Part shown: piece by piece, positions 34,201 to 45,275 of the stretch
Position numbering within the stretch: position 1 is the first letter of the stretch
Layout of the letters: every line of letters begins with the position of its first letter
Assembly: GCA_007258455.2 (NCBI GenBank)
Contig: VDFB02275579.1
Location: 16,241-80,240, forward strand
DNA length: 64,000 bases
From: Sequoia sempervirens
Lineage: Eukaryota; Streptophyta; Pinopsida; Cupressales; Cupressaceae
Direction: 5' to 3'
The notes under the pieces: model-generated
What the model saw: only the letters and a program-made list of their open reading frames with translations
Database searches by the model: none
What the model was told of the DNA's origin: nothing
Program-made: the position numbers and the translations under genes

Positions 34201-34637
34201 GCTAGAATCCCAAACGTTTCTCCAATTGCCTCAGGTGTGAAGTTGGCCAGCAACATGCCATCTGGAGAAACAATTGTTCGGTGGTCTGAACTATAGTAGT
34301 TTGCACATTCCATTATCAACTCTGAACATCGAACTGCTGGTGGAAAACCAATAGCTGCATACAACCGACTTCTCACAATATTGTGCGAAGTCGTTGATGG
34401 AGGATAACTACCTTGCCCGTATATTCCTCTTTTGAATGCTTCGAGGTTGAATGATCCCAAGTTGGTATCAGTCAAACCTCCCAGATTTGACACGAACTTT
34501 GATTCAGGGATGAATGACTTCTTCAGCTGCTTGATTATTGCCTGCTTGGAGGCATTCTCGTTGACTGCTTCAGCATTTCCAGCTCTTCCTGCAGCCTTGC
34601 TTGTTCCGACAGCATCTCCTCTTCTAATTTCAGCCAT
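31255..34637 (-). pseudogene. broken ~1,130-codon gene of element C, unknown protein
   Basis: It runs from an ATG at 34637 (another in-frame ATG is at 34706) to a TAG at 31257-31255 with one frameshift near 33050. The N-terminal 360 residues are uninterrupted, with FIPESKFVSNLGG, FNLEAFKRGIYGQG, ELIMECANYY, SDHRTIVSPDGMLLANF, WMRKPKPPG and MSSYVIYMLARMTKYKGL. Then follow PDWAEPEITD, a segment near SWVDGHVHRLKRRS, an acidic Glu-rich linker, KRKRARKYSRMETN, a coiled-coil segment (FQALKDRLLRKGEKYKRLKR), DKTIPRLAALMR and a C-terminal EYQLNLTSAISEQEVDA-type end. Stops are TAG at 33558, 32722, 32041, 31711, 31414 and 31411. Element B matches it residue by residue over its whole length, so the two copies were once the same intact gene. 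The internal TATA box at 34916 suggests its own transcript. The function is unknown: a gag-like structural protein or an accessory factor are both possible. Confidence 0.75.
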
Positions 34638-34908
34638 CTCGAGAATTATAACACAGAAATTAAAACTTCGAGCTTCAACAACGTGCAGCAATAACACTTT
34701 CAACATTTCGAAAAATCAAACTCAACACTATTACTTCAAAATTTCTTCTTCTCATCACTCACTCACTCCAACTTTAGCACTCTCAACTTCAACACTTAGA
34801 GAAATAATCCTCTCAACTCAGAAATTTCTCACTCACTTAGCAATCACTTTCAGCATCAACACAATTTTCAACTCTACAATTTGTGAAGAAAAATGAAAAG
34901 CTTCTGAG

Positions 34909-34916
34909 TTTTTATA
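34909..34916 (-). promoter_or_regulatory. internal TATA box upstream of the element C gene
   Basis: TATAAAAA on the minus strand, about 280 bp before the ATG at 34637, is identical to the box in B at 21565. Confidence 0.55.
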
Positions 34917-35529
34917 ATTGAAAGCAGGCGCCCAATTTAGCAATTGTCATTAATTCACTACCCCACTACTTAGAAAATTTCCAATTCGGGAGGGAATATT
35001 CTCAGTTGTCATAGTTGTCATAGAAATTTGCTATTCTGGGAGATTCTTTCCTCAATTAAAATTTAAAATTTCCCTCCTTGATTGCAAGTTACTTTCAGTT
35101 GACAAGTAATTTTGCGAAATTAATTAAAATTACTCTAGCATAAAAATTATCTCATGGCGTATTTTTTATTAAAATTTAATCTCAACGCCTTTTTATTTCA
35201 CTTGAGAAAATTTTATTTATTTCCTTCACCAGCGCCTTAGAAAAATTTATATTTCAATCGTGAGCTCTAGCATTTTAAAATCAGTAGGCAAAATTATTTT
35301 CCCATCAGAACTTTTTCCAAAATAAATTTTCCCCTTAACAAATATCTCCCAACTTCAAAATTTCATGTGTCTAACCGAAGGGGGACATTTAATTTTTAGA
35401 CTTTGGAAAATAATTTTAGTCAAATTTATTTAATTTCTCCAGCCTAGGGAAAATTTAATTTTACTTCAAAACGCCTTGGGAAAATTTCATCATTCAATCT
35501 TACAAAAATTTCCATTTGATTTTTCATGC

Positions 35530-37060
35530 CAGGCGCAAATGACTTCTCCAGCTTTTAATTTTCAATCATAAAATAATTTTCAACTCTTTTCCAAGCTTAG
35601 AAAATATTAATATTCCCCTCTCAATGTTAGGCGCACTTGAGGGTGGGGGGGCGGGCGGGGCGGGGACTAAGCTTCAAATTTATACGCCTTAGATAAATTT
35701 TTGAATTCACTTCTCAAGCTTGGCGCATTTCACCCCTCAAGCCTGCACTTTTTTACTCAAACGCCTTAGAGAAGTTTCTCAATTTTAACTCTTGTGCTAG
35801 GCGCATATGGGAGTAATAACTTTCAGTTTTGAACACTCAAGCAAATTTTTAATCAATTCCTCAAGCCAGGCGCATTCAGCCCCTCAAGCTTCTAGCTTCC
35901 CACACTCGGAAAATTTTCAGACTTCCTCAACTTTGAGCAAGGCGCATATCTACCCATGATCTCCCAATCCAAATGCCTTAGAAAGTTTTTAGCTCTCTTC
36001 AACCTCTTAGGCGCATTTCTATGGGTGAGCTTTCAATTTGCAACCCCTTAGAATATTATTAACTCACCTTCTTTACCTCAGGTGCACATGGTGGTCCCAC
36101 TCCCAATTTCTACATACTTTCCTTGAGTCTCTCATCAAGGGCGCATTTAGGTAGCCAGTCTTTTAATTTCACACGCCTTAGAAACTTTCATACTCCTTCA
36201 GCTTTTTAGGCACATATGAGAGTAGTAACTTTCAGTTTTAATTTACACGCCTTAGAACATCTCCAACTTCAACTCTTGAGTTAGGCGCATATGACCCTTG
36301 GAGCTTCAAATTTAAAACACTTAGAATATTTTGAGCTTCTTCTAATCAAGGCGCATATGGAGGGGTTAGCTTCAACTTTAGATGCCTTAGAATATTCTCA
36401 AGTATCCTCTTCTAAGTTCAAGGCACATATGAGGGACCATCCTTCAAGTTTCGCACTTAGAAAATTTTAAACACTTTCTGCTAGCTTTTTAGGCGCATAT
36501 TGGAGGCCTTACTTTCAATTGTCAACTCTTAGAGAATTTTAAACTCAACTCCATTGGCTGGGCGCATATGACATGAGTAACTTTGAGTTTGTACGCCTTA
36601 GAAAGATATCCACACTTGCTATTAGATTAAGACACATATAGAGGGTCTCCTTCAAATTTTAAATGCCTTAGAAATTTTTTAAGTGTCCTCTTCTCTCCTT
36701 AGGCTCAAATGACCCTCTCTACTTCAAATTTTTCATACTTAGAAATTTTTCTAAGCCCCTCTTCCTCTTGGGCGCATATGAGGGTGTGTGCTTCAAGTTT
36801 CATTGCCTTAGGCGTTTCTCAAGGCATCTTCTACCTCTTAAGGCGCATATAGGAGGGTGGACTTCAAGTTTTGATGACATATAAACATTTTCAAGTCTTT
36901 ATGCAAGGTGAGGTGCATTTCACATGGGGGGCTTCAAATCTTGATGCCTTAGAAATTTTTTATCCTCCAGCTTGTTCTAGGGCGCATATGAGGCATCAAG
37001 CTTCAAATTTGTGATACTTAGAAAATTTTCAATCAAGCCTCAGCTTCCAGGGCGCATTTT
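35530..37060. repeat. GCGCC array of element C
   Basis: On the plus strand this is seen as repeated AGGCGCATATG or AGGCGCATTT phrases every 50-80 bp, alternating with ACGCCTTAGAAA(A/T)TTT. On the element's own strand these are CATATGCGCC(T) and TTTCTAAGGCG, as in B. Here the CATATGCGCC form dominates, whereas B has more AAATGCGCCC and ATTTGCGCC. Confidence 0.85.
35641..35665 (+). other. G-rich tract with G-quadruplex potential
   Basis: Five runs of three or more G separated by single bases (GGG, T, seven G, C, GGG, C, GGGG, C, GGGG) stand out in an AT-rich region inside the GCGCC array of C. On the strand of C it is C-rich. It may be an expanded array unit. Confidence 0.6.
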
Positions 37061-37149
37061 CATGTGTGGGCTTCAAGTTTGCCAGACTTAGTGAAATTTC
37101 ACGACTTTCGTCTGATTTGGAGAGGTTTATTCACGTCGCCCTTGGCTTG

Positions 37150-38320
37150 CTCTAGCTTTCTATTTTTAGAAAGTTTCTCAAATTTTGCGTTTTGAACTGA
37201 TTTCCGGCTCCAAAAGGCTTGATTTTTACTGTCTTGAACCTTGTGATGCGATTGAGTTGCTGGAGTTTGATACCTGCTTGTACTTGCTATTTTTGCCCAG
37301 AATGTGCTCAAACTTTGTGTGCTGATTGCTTGAAGGATGTCGATCGTGACTGGATGCTGCATTTGTGTAACTGTCGTGTTTCGCCCTAGATTTTAGGAAA
37401 CCCTAATTCCTCTGCACAGGCCTACTAAAAAATAGTAAGTGCTTGATTTTTGAATTTCTGCAACTCCGTTTGACTTGAAATTTGAATGTCGTGCTCCTCA
37501 TCGGTATACTTGCCCGTTCACATTGGCGCTTGATGCCGACTTACTATTTATAGCCTGTTTCAAACTTTACCAGCGTACTCCTTGAAAGATGCTGATCACG
37601 ATGGGATACCTTGGTTTTTGGAAATTTTGGCACTTGACCCCTCATTTTGGGTCCCGAAGCTGGAAACCCTAATTCGTCTTGCATGTGCCCCAAATGACCT
37701 CTGTTTAACTCCGTTTTTGTTGCATGTCATCAGGTTCGTGATTCTGAAGTGTTGGGCAGCTGCCGGAGTGGTACTGCTAAAAATAGTAAACATCTGAAAA
37801 AGGTAACCCATCAGCTGCCGGATGAGTCTGCATGTCACATTGCCAAAGAGATCTTGAAAAACCCAAAAAAACCCAAAAAAATGATCAACATGCAAGCACT
37901 GGCTAAAAATAGCAAGTCCCAGAAAAGTGTAACTCTGCTTGCATGTTACCTCGTTGCGAAGCTCTTAGAAAACCCAGAAAGATTATGCAGACATGCACTG
38001 AGAAATCTCGCATGCAAACCCTAAAAATAGCCTCTGAAGCCCAAATCATTGAAAGTTGTCATCTCATTTTGCATGCTATACCATCGCGAAGGTCTCGAAA
38101 AACCCACAAAGAATCTCTAGACATGCATCCGAAAGTCCAACATGCGAACCTTCAAAATGACCCTTGAAGGCAGAACTGCTAAAAATAGCAAGTTGTCTGT
38201 TTTAGCTCAAATTTTGCGAGCAGGTAGCTCACAGTGTTCTAAGTGCAGTGCAGTTGTCAGACCTTGAAAATCTCAAGAAAACAAACCCCAAATGGGCACT
38301 TACTTTAAATAGAAAATTGT
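37150..38320. repeat. array of CTATTTTTAG-type palindromes in element C
   Basis: Examples on the plus strand are CTTTCTATTTTTAGAAAG at 37156, CTAAAAAATAG-like near 37424, GCTAAAAATAGTAA near 37776, GGCTAAAAATAGCAAGT near 37902 and GCTAAAAATAGCAAGT near 38174. They have the same flanks (GCATGT, TTCGCGA, GAAAAACCCA) as the units in A and B. Confidence 0.8.
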
Positions 38321-38616
38321 CAGAATTCAGTGAAAATTCAGAGGGAGCCTGCTCGAAGCATCCTAACAGCTGTGCTAAGCTCAGAATTTGATTTACCAAC
38401 CCAAATTGACCTTAAAGTAGCTTGAAGAATGTAAATCCTAATTCATCAGAAGGCCCTCCAGACTTAGCCAAAATTCAAATCTAGGTACATCACTAGACGA
38501 AAGAACAGACAGAGAGAGACAGACTAAAAAACCCAAGCCAAATGACTCGAATGGAGCAAAAATTAGGGGGTCCCCATTTTGAATGGGGCGATGTGTGAAA
38601 AGGTCACAACAGGATA

Positions 38617-39417
38617 GAAACATATCCAAGATGAAGTATGAATACTACAATAACAATTAGTTTTTTCAGAAAAGGGCATGGGGGGTCCACAAGCCCTTCC
38701 TTGTCCCTTATGAAACTCTAAATACACCTTTTATGTAACTCACTCACCCTTTTGCATTACCACTCACATTTACCACACTAATGTTTTCTCTTGTAGCTAT
38801 GATCTTGAAGAGGAAGGAAGTAAAAGATAGGGGATGTACATAGTTTGTGACTAGTCACTCTTGAACATTCACATTGCTCATACAAATGAAACTCATGGCT
38901 TGAAGGCATACAATTCAAAACACACTTTGCTTGATGCCAAAAATGATGATTTTCTACAAAATCTACAAGTGGCCTAAAAGGCGGCACCTTAGGAAAGTTG
39001 GATACAACAGTTTGTGTGATATGTTTTGACGCTTGCTAAAAAAGTTCCTTTAGGATCATATGCTCACACACTCTTATTCTTATTGTGTTCTAAAGTTGGA
39101 AACATGGTAATTCTATGTTCATCAAGGGAGCAATTTGGATTGTTGGGTAGTACTCTTTAGTTGTTTAGTTATACAAATTACAAAGTAGCAGATCAGGCAC
39201 ATGATATGTTCAATGATTCTATTTATTTTTTAGAGTCAGGGGCCACTTTAATCACTAAGTATACATTCTTTCATTGCCTCAACTATTTGCAATAAACATA
39301 CTATGTAATTTTGGAGCTTGATGTTTTTGATCTATTTTTATTAATATGAAATAATTGAGAATCATAACACTTAGATTTTTGAATTACCCAACATATGTAA
39401 ATTTCCTATAAATATAA
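38617..39417. other. no recognisable gene; AT-rich with possible hAT remnant
   Basis: A phrase near 38674 (GGGCATGGGGGGTCCACAAG) resembles GGTATGGGGGGGCCCACAAG at 39724 inside the hAT element, and nearby text is also similar, so part of this stretch may be an older relative. Otherwise only short frames are seen. Confidence 0.4.
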
Positions 39418-39425
39418 ATATATTG

Positions 39426-42400
39426 CTATGCTCCATGGGGATGCGTCCCCTAGCTTTTTTGCCCGTTTCCCGTACTGGGTACGAAACGGGGATGCAGGGA
39501 CGGCTACGAAACGTCCCCTAGCAGTCCTCTTTTGGCCTCCAAGTACTCGGTACTTACCAGAGACTTTTGCTCATTGGCAGGGGACGTAGGGTACGGCTAG
39601 GCATACCTGAAACGGCCCAACCGTCCCTCGTTAGTACCGGGTATGGCTAGCTGTACCCTACGACCCAGCAAAAAATCAGACGCCTTTTTTAAAAAAAAAT
39701 TAAAAATTTAAATTAAAAAAAAGGTATGGGGGGGCCCACAAGGGACGCCCCATGCCACTTAACCTAATTTGTGCCTTATATGTGGCCTAAAATGAGAAAA
39801 GCAACTCATTTTTACTTCTTGCCTTGTGAAGTGAAGCATAGCAAAAGGAGAGCAGCTGAGTGAAGGAGAGAACAACAGTTTGAAGAGGAGCTTAGGGCAT
39901 CATTTCCAGCATATTAGAGGTATGTTTTTCATCTTTGTTTTGTATTTGCTATTTGTTTTTAATTTTTGCAAGATTTTTTTAAGTTTTTCAACACATAGGA
40001 AGGGCATTTAGTGTTTACTTCTTTTTTTTTTGAACTTGCAGCTCTTTGAAATCAAAAACTTCATAAAAATTTAGAAAACAACCATGAGTAGCAGCAGTGA
40101 TAGTGAAAGTGAGGATATTGAAATCCAAATGCAAGAAAGAACTCAAACTCAAAGAACAAGAAATAGACATAGAGGTAGTGCAACTACAAACATTGGGGGG
40201 TGTTCAGAGAGTGGGAGTGGAGTAGGGTCAGCAAGTTCAAACCCATTTGAATGTCCATTGAAATCCTCAAAAAATGGGCAAAAGGCCCATTTAACCCCAA
40301 AAAACCTCTACTACAATTTGCAACAAGAGTTGATAAAGAGAAGAAAAAAAATTCGGGGGGTAGTAGAGTATGGGAGTGTCATTTGTGCCACAAACAATAT
40401 AGGGGCAGCTATACGAGAGTTTATTGCCATCTTTTGTGGATTGGTGGTCAAGGGGTGAAAGGGTGTAGAAAAATAACCCAACAACAAAAAATTGAGGCAA
40501 CTAGATTGCATATGGAGGGGGAGGCATTAAGTAAAGGGGTTTCAGTTGAGAGTTTGCAGCCTAGTATGGGAATGCCTACACCATCAGTAGATGTTGCTTC
40601 AGCTTCTCACTCTCATGTGGGGGAGGATTCTACTAGAGGAAAGAAAAGGAGTATGAATGTTGCTGATATGTTTAATGTTACAGTAAGAGATGGGGCTGAT
40701 TCCTCTATTGCCAAGTTTTTTTATGCTAATGCCATACCATTTCATGTCTCACGTTCACCATATTTTAAACAAATGTGCAAAGATATTGTAGTTGCTGGTC
40801 CCTCATATGTTCCACCTGGAGAAACTAAGTTACGCACCACCCTTCTTGATAAAGAGTACTCCAAGGTGAGTATTTTGATGGAGGATATGAGACAAACATG
40901 GTTGACAGATGGCTGCTCCATAATCATGGATGGGTGGACCGATATCAAACATCGGCCACTCATCAATCTTATTGTCACTAGTACAGCAGGCTCTTATTTT
41001 CTTAGAGTTGTAGATTGTTCAGGCAAAAGGAAGGATGCAACCTTCCAATTTCAGATTTTGAGAGATGCTATAGAGGAGGTTGGAGCCTCTAATGTTGTGC
41101 AGGTATGATTTAATTTGATTTTCTTTCGTTCTTATTTTTTATTTTGATTTTCTTCATAGTTATTTAAAATTTTCATTTTGATATCTATATTCTATACTAA
41201 TCTAGTAATCTCATATCAACTTGATGATATGCCATTGCCAGGTAGTGACCGATTCAGCCCGTGTGTGTAAATTAGCTGGATTGATGGTGGAGAGTGCTTA
41301 TAAGCACATTTTTTGGACCCCTTGTTGCGTGCATGCATTGAACAATACCTTGAAGGACATTGGGAAGATAGATTGGGTGAAGGCAGTGGTTGCAGAGGCT
41401 AGAGAGGTGCAAATGTTCATTTGCAACCATCAGACTTCACTTGCTTTGTTTAGAACATTTTCGAGGAAGGAATTCCTCAAGCCCGTGGAGACTAGATATG
41501 CCAGCTACTTCATTTTATTGGAGAGGATGCTTGAGGTCCAAGAGGCTCTACAATTAATGATGGTCAATGTAGAGTGGGGTAGATGGCAAGAGTCAAGCAT
41601 AGCGGAGGGAAAAAGGGTGAAACAAAAAATCCTTGATGATGACTGGTGGTCCACAATGAGGTAAGAAAATTGGCATTGCTGATTTTATTATTTATTTGAA
41701 TTATTAAATTTTATTATTGCTGATTTTCATTTTATTATTTAATATTTATAGGCTAGCAGCCTAGCTGATTTTAATTTTTGTAACTTGTTTGCACTTGCAG
41801 ATATGTATGCTCCTTCATCTAGCCTATTGTGCAAGTGATTAGATATGCTGATACTGACTCTCCTAGCCTTGGAGAGATTTATGAGACCTTTGATAGTATG
41901 CTTGGACAGGTCAAGCAAGCAATTTATAGCAAGGACCCTTCTTTGGCATTTTATGAGGAGCATCTTAGGCCCATTGTGACGCGACGGTGGGACATTATGA
42001 ACACCCCGCTTCATATGGCAGCCTATGCTCTCAATCCGAAATGGTATGCACCGAGGCCTGGGAGAGTGGCTCCATCTCATGATGAAGAGGTGAAAGAAGG
42101 CTTCATGAGGGCCCTTACAAAAACGTATACTTCAGAGGAATCTACCATACTTCGCACACAATGGCTTGCATTTTCCAATCTTCATGGTCCAACCTTCGGC
42201 AAACCAGAGGCGAGGATGGATAGAGCTACATTGGCTCAAACCGACCCTATTGGATGTTGGACGTGGCATGGGAAGGATGCACTAGAGTTGAGATTGCTTG
42301 CCATTTGCCTTCTTTCACAGGTTGCCAGTTCCTCTGCTGCAAAGAGGAATTGGTCCACATATAACTTCATCCAATCAGTCAAGAGGAACTGCCTTACCTC

Positions 42401-43079
42401 TAGACGATCAGAGAAGTTGGTGGCAGTACACAGTGCTTTGCGCTTACAGGATCACCAGTCTAGTGAGTATCATCAGACTCCAGCCTTACGTTGGGATGTT
42501 AATCCCGAAGATGCTATGCAGATTGAGGAGGAGGATGCACATGAGGGATTGGTTGGTGTCCCATTGGTTGAGGTAGATCCTTCTATTGACATGGACACTG
42601 ACACTGACTTAGACTTGAGCTCTGATGGCGAGGGTGATGCTGATTTAGACCTACCTTCTGCTGATTAGGGACCATGGACAGCGATATATTTTTCTTAGTT
42701 TTATGTTTATCATGTCATTTCATAGTTGAGACTTGGAGCCTTCGGGCATTTTGGTTATAATTATCAGACTTTTATATGATATGTATGCACATTTATAATG
42801 AAAAGCATTTGAACTTTGTTAATATGTTTGTCAATTCTCATATGAAATCTCAATTCAAATCTAATGATATGTATTAAGCTTATACAATGTCTAGAATGAA
42901 TGCTTTATCAATGTTATGCTATGAACATTTGAAATTTCTCTATATTTTTAAAAATTTCCCTATTTTTTTGTCAGCCGTCCCCTGCCATCCCCTAAAAAAT
43001 GACCCAAAAGTACCCCCGTACCGGAAACTCGTCCTGCCTTACTGGGTGCTCCCTGTCCCCGAAACCCCGTGGAGCATAG
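39426..43079 (+). mobile_element. hAT transposon with terminal inverted repeats and 8-bp duplication
   Basis: The left end CTATGCTCCATGGGG (39426) and the reverse complement of the right end, CTATGCTCCACGGGG (43079), differ at one of 15 bases. The flanking 8-bp duplication ATATATTG is exact (39418-39425 and 43080-43087), as expected of hAT elements. Subterminal regions are rich in short GTCCC, GGGGAC and CGTACC phrases. The interior carries one plus-strand transposase gene. At 3,654 bp it has the normal size of an autonomous element and looks recent. Confidence 0.92.
40084..42668 (+). pseudogene. hAT transposase gene (BED finger, DUF659, hAT dimerisation)
   Basis: Exon 1 starts at the ATG at 40084 with a Ser-rich N-terminus, then needs a shift of frame near 40250-40300 to enter the frame with the BED-type zinc finger (WECHLCHKQYRGSYTRVYCH, with paired C and late C/H ligands). 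It ends NVVQ at 41102. A GTATGA donor and a CCAG acceptor bound intron 41103-41241. Exon 2 (41242-41660) begins VVTDSARVCKLAG. The DUF659 block with WTDIKHRPLINLI lies in exon 1 (near 40930) and the segment HIFWTPCCVHALNNTLKD in exon 2. Intron 41661-41800 has GTAAG and TTGCAG. Exon 3 (41801-42668) carries an in-frame TAG at 41820 and the C-terminal dimerisation domain (LLAICLLSQVASSSAAKRNW), then an acidic tail. Only one stop and one shift separate it from an intact gene. If translation starts at 40251 instead, the shift is not a defect. Confidence 0.88.
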
Positions 43080-43087
43080 ATATATTG

Positions 43088-44437
43088 CTGTTCCCTGCTG
43101 TCCCAGAAGTATGGCCTTTTGTACTGCTGTCCTCAAAACATTTTCTGCTGTCCTTTACTATCTCTGTACAAAAATGCCATGGAACATAGCTATGAAGTTT
43201 TTGTGAAAAAAGTGATGTTTAATTCATTTCAGTTGGCAGGGCATACATTAAACATGCCATGTTCCATTAATCTCAACCACAGGGAAGTGATTCAGGTATT
43301 TGTAGGGTTAATCAAAGCATGCTTTTTACATTGGGGGCAAGCAAAAGGGGCAAAGAGAGCTTACTACTATGACTGCTATACAAAGAAGGAATACAAAAAG
43401 GAGGTGGTCTGGTGAGGTCCTAATGTCTTATAGGAATGAGTAGAAGAGTAATGGAGATGATTTTAGCGTATTACATAGATGAGTATACTTAATTCTATAT
43501 GGAAATTTTTGATTGGAATTTTATTACCTTACAAAAATGGATTAACAGAATACAATTTTTTTTAATTGGAATTTATGCCATTAATACATGAGAAAAAAAA
43601 GCTTGTTTAAATCATCTCAAGATAATCAGCTATAAAAGACTATCATCCTTTTCTTGGAAAGTTGACTGAATGAATGGTCCATCTTCTGATTGGTCTCTTG
43701 CTCTATTAATAGAGCATTTTTATACATTTCCATCTCTGATTTTTTGAAAGACACAAATATTGGAGGTAGATTCATTTGGTGGAAACAATGTTTTTCATGA
43801 CAGGAGAGAAATTATTAAAGGCCATGGGATTAGCTTGGATGCAATTTTTTAATACAAGGCTGAAATTCTATTAAAAAGGGAAAAATATTTACAGTTGCCA
43901 TAGTGCTGGTCTAGATAGGGCACTTGGACACCGACTTTCTTCTGAAAATAAGGACTTACATTCCATTTCAGCAAAGTGTGAATAAGGACTTAAAAATGAG
44001 CAACAAACTATGACCCCAAACAAGGGCTAATACAAGGACAAAATATCTGTAGTCTGAATGGTTTGAAGCATGAAGATTTCAGAAATGTAGCATAATTTAT
44101 GTTCACTTGATTAACTTGTGAAGGCAAGAAATAGAGAATTGTATCTGTGGGCAATTCAACATGTGAATGGTATAGTGCAGGTAAAATTGTGTAACTGGTC
44201 TGGTTTTATGAATGAAAAGATTCATACAGGTGGTGTGACAACATTATTTTACTTGCAAATTTTATTATGATTATTACTTAAGGGTTTTGATAAGTGAGAA
44301 ATATTTGATCCATAAATGGAGTGGGTGACTGGTGACTCACTAATGAGGTTTTAAAAGTATTGTCTGAGTCTATGAGAAAGGGAGCCTAGGATTGTGGGCT
44401 CACAATTAAAGAAATCCCATAAGATTCCACTTGAAAT
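43088..44437. other. no recognisable gene
   Basis: AT-rich DNA. A phrase CCATGGAACATAG at 43172 resembles the inverted-repeat end of the neighbouring hAT element and may be a relic of a related insertion. The rest shows no domain or repeat that I can name. Confidence 0.45.
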
Positions 44438-45275
44438 GATAGCTTTGAGTGACCCAAGGAGATAAAAAAGGAAATTGGTTGGTTTGGATGATACTAGCAG
44501 TATTTGGTTAGGTCTGAGGAGCCAACTGGAGAAAAAACCTGTTATGGGTATCACCCATAGCATGTTGCGAAAGCCTGTGGAGGAGGATATTCCCGCACAA
44601 ACATTAAAAACCATTCAAATTATGTAATTGGCAAAAACAAAAGAGGCTGTGGTTGATCTGCCTGTTTCCCAACAATCATATCCAATTCCAATAGGAGGTT
44701 ATACACCAGAGCGGCGGAATGTAAAGAAAACGCAATGTAGCCATGATTTAAGTTCCACAAGAAGCTTAAAAAAAAGGAAATTGGTTGTTTTGGATGATAG
44801 CTTTGAGTGACCCAAGGAGAGATAAAAAAGGAAATTGCTTGTTTTGGATGATACTAGCAGTATTTGGTTAGGTCTGTGGAGCCAACTGGAGAAAAAACTT
44901 GTTATGGGTATCACCCATAGCATGTTGCGAAAGCCTGTGGAGGAGGATAGCTTTGAGTGACCCAAGGAGAGATAAAAAAAGGAAATTGGTTGTTTTGGAT
45001 GATACTAGCAGTATTTGGTTAGGTCTGAGGAGCCAACTGGAGAAAAAACCTGTTATGGGTATCACCCATAGCATGTTGCGAAAGCTTGTGGAGGAGGATA
45101 TTCCCACACAAACATTAAAAACCATTCAAATTATGTAATTGGCAAAAACAAAAGAGGCTGTGGTTGATCTGCATGTTTCCCAACAATCATATCCAATTCC
45201 AATAGGAGGTTATACACCGGAGCGACGGAATGTAAAGAAAACACAATGTAGCCATGATTTAAGTTCCACAAGAAG
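44438..45275 (+). repeat. tandem duplication: X-Y, X, X-Y
   Basis: Unit X (about 153 bp, starting GATAGCTTTGAGTGACCCAA) occurs at 44438-44589, 44796-44949 and 44946-45100. Unit Y (about 175 bp, starting TTCCC(G/A)CACAAACATT) follows the first and third X at 44590-44764 and 45101-45275. The copies are nearly identical by eye, so the duplication is recent. In one plus frame X reads LVVLDDTSSIWLGLRSQLEK and Y reads VDLPVSQQSYPIPIGGYTPE, which look protein-like, but the joined frames have stops. It may be part of a duplicated gene fragment. Confidence 0.85.

Larger units (their letters stand above)
30130..38611 (-). mobile_element. element C: 8.5-kb TG...CA unit, minus strand, relative of B
   Basis: On the minus strand C starts TGTTGTGACCTTTTCACAC at 38611 and ends with CAACA at 30130. 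It is flanked by GGATA (30125-30129 and 38612-38616). From 5' to 3' it has the CTATTTTTAG palindromes (38.3-37.15 kb), the GCGCC array (37.06-35.5 kb), an internal TATA box (34916), a leader, the long broken gene (34637-31255), a second TATA box (31080) and AATAAA (30904). The order and terminal sequences match B throughout. Independent target duplications show that B and C moved separately. Confidence 0.85.
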
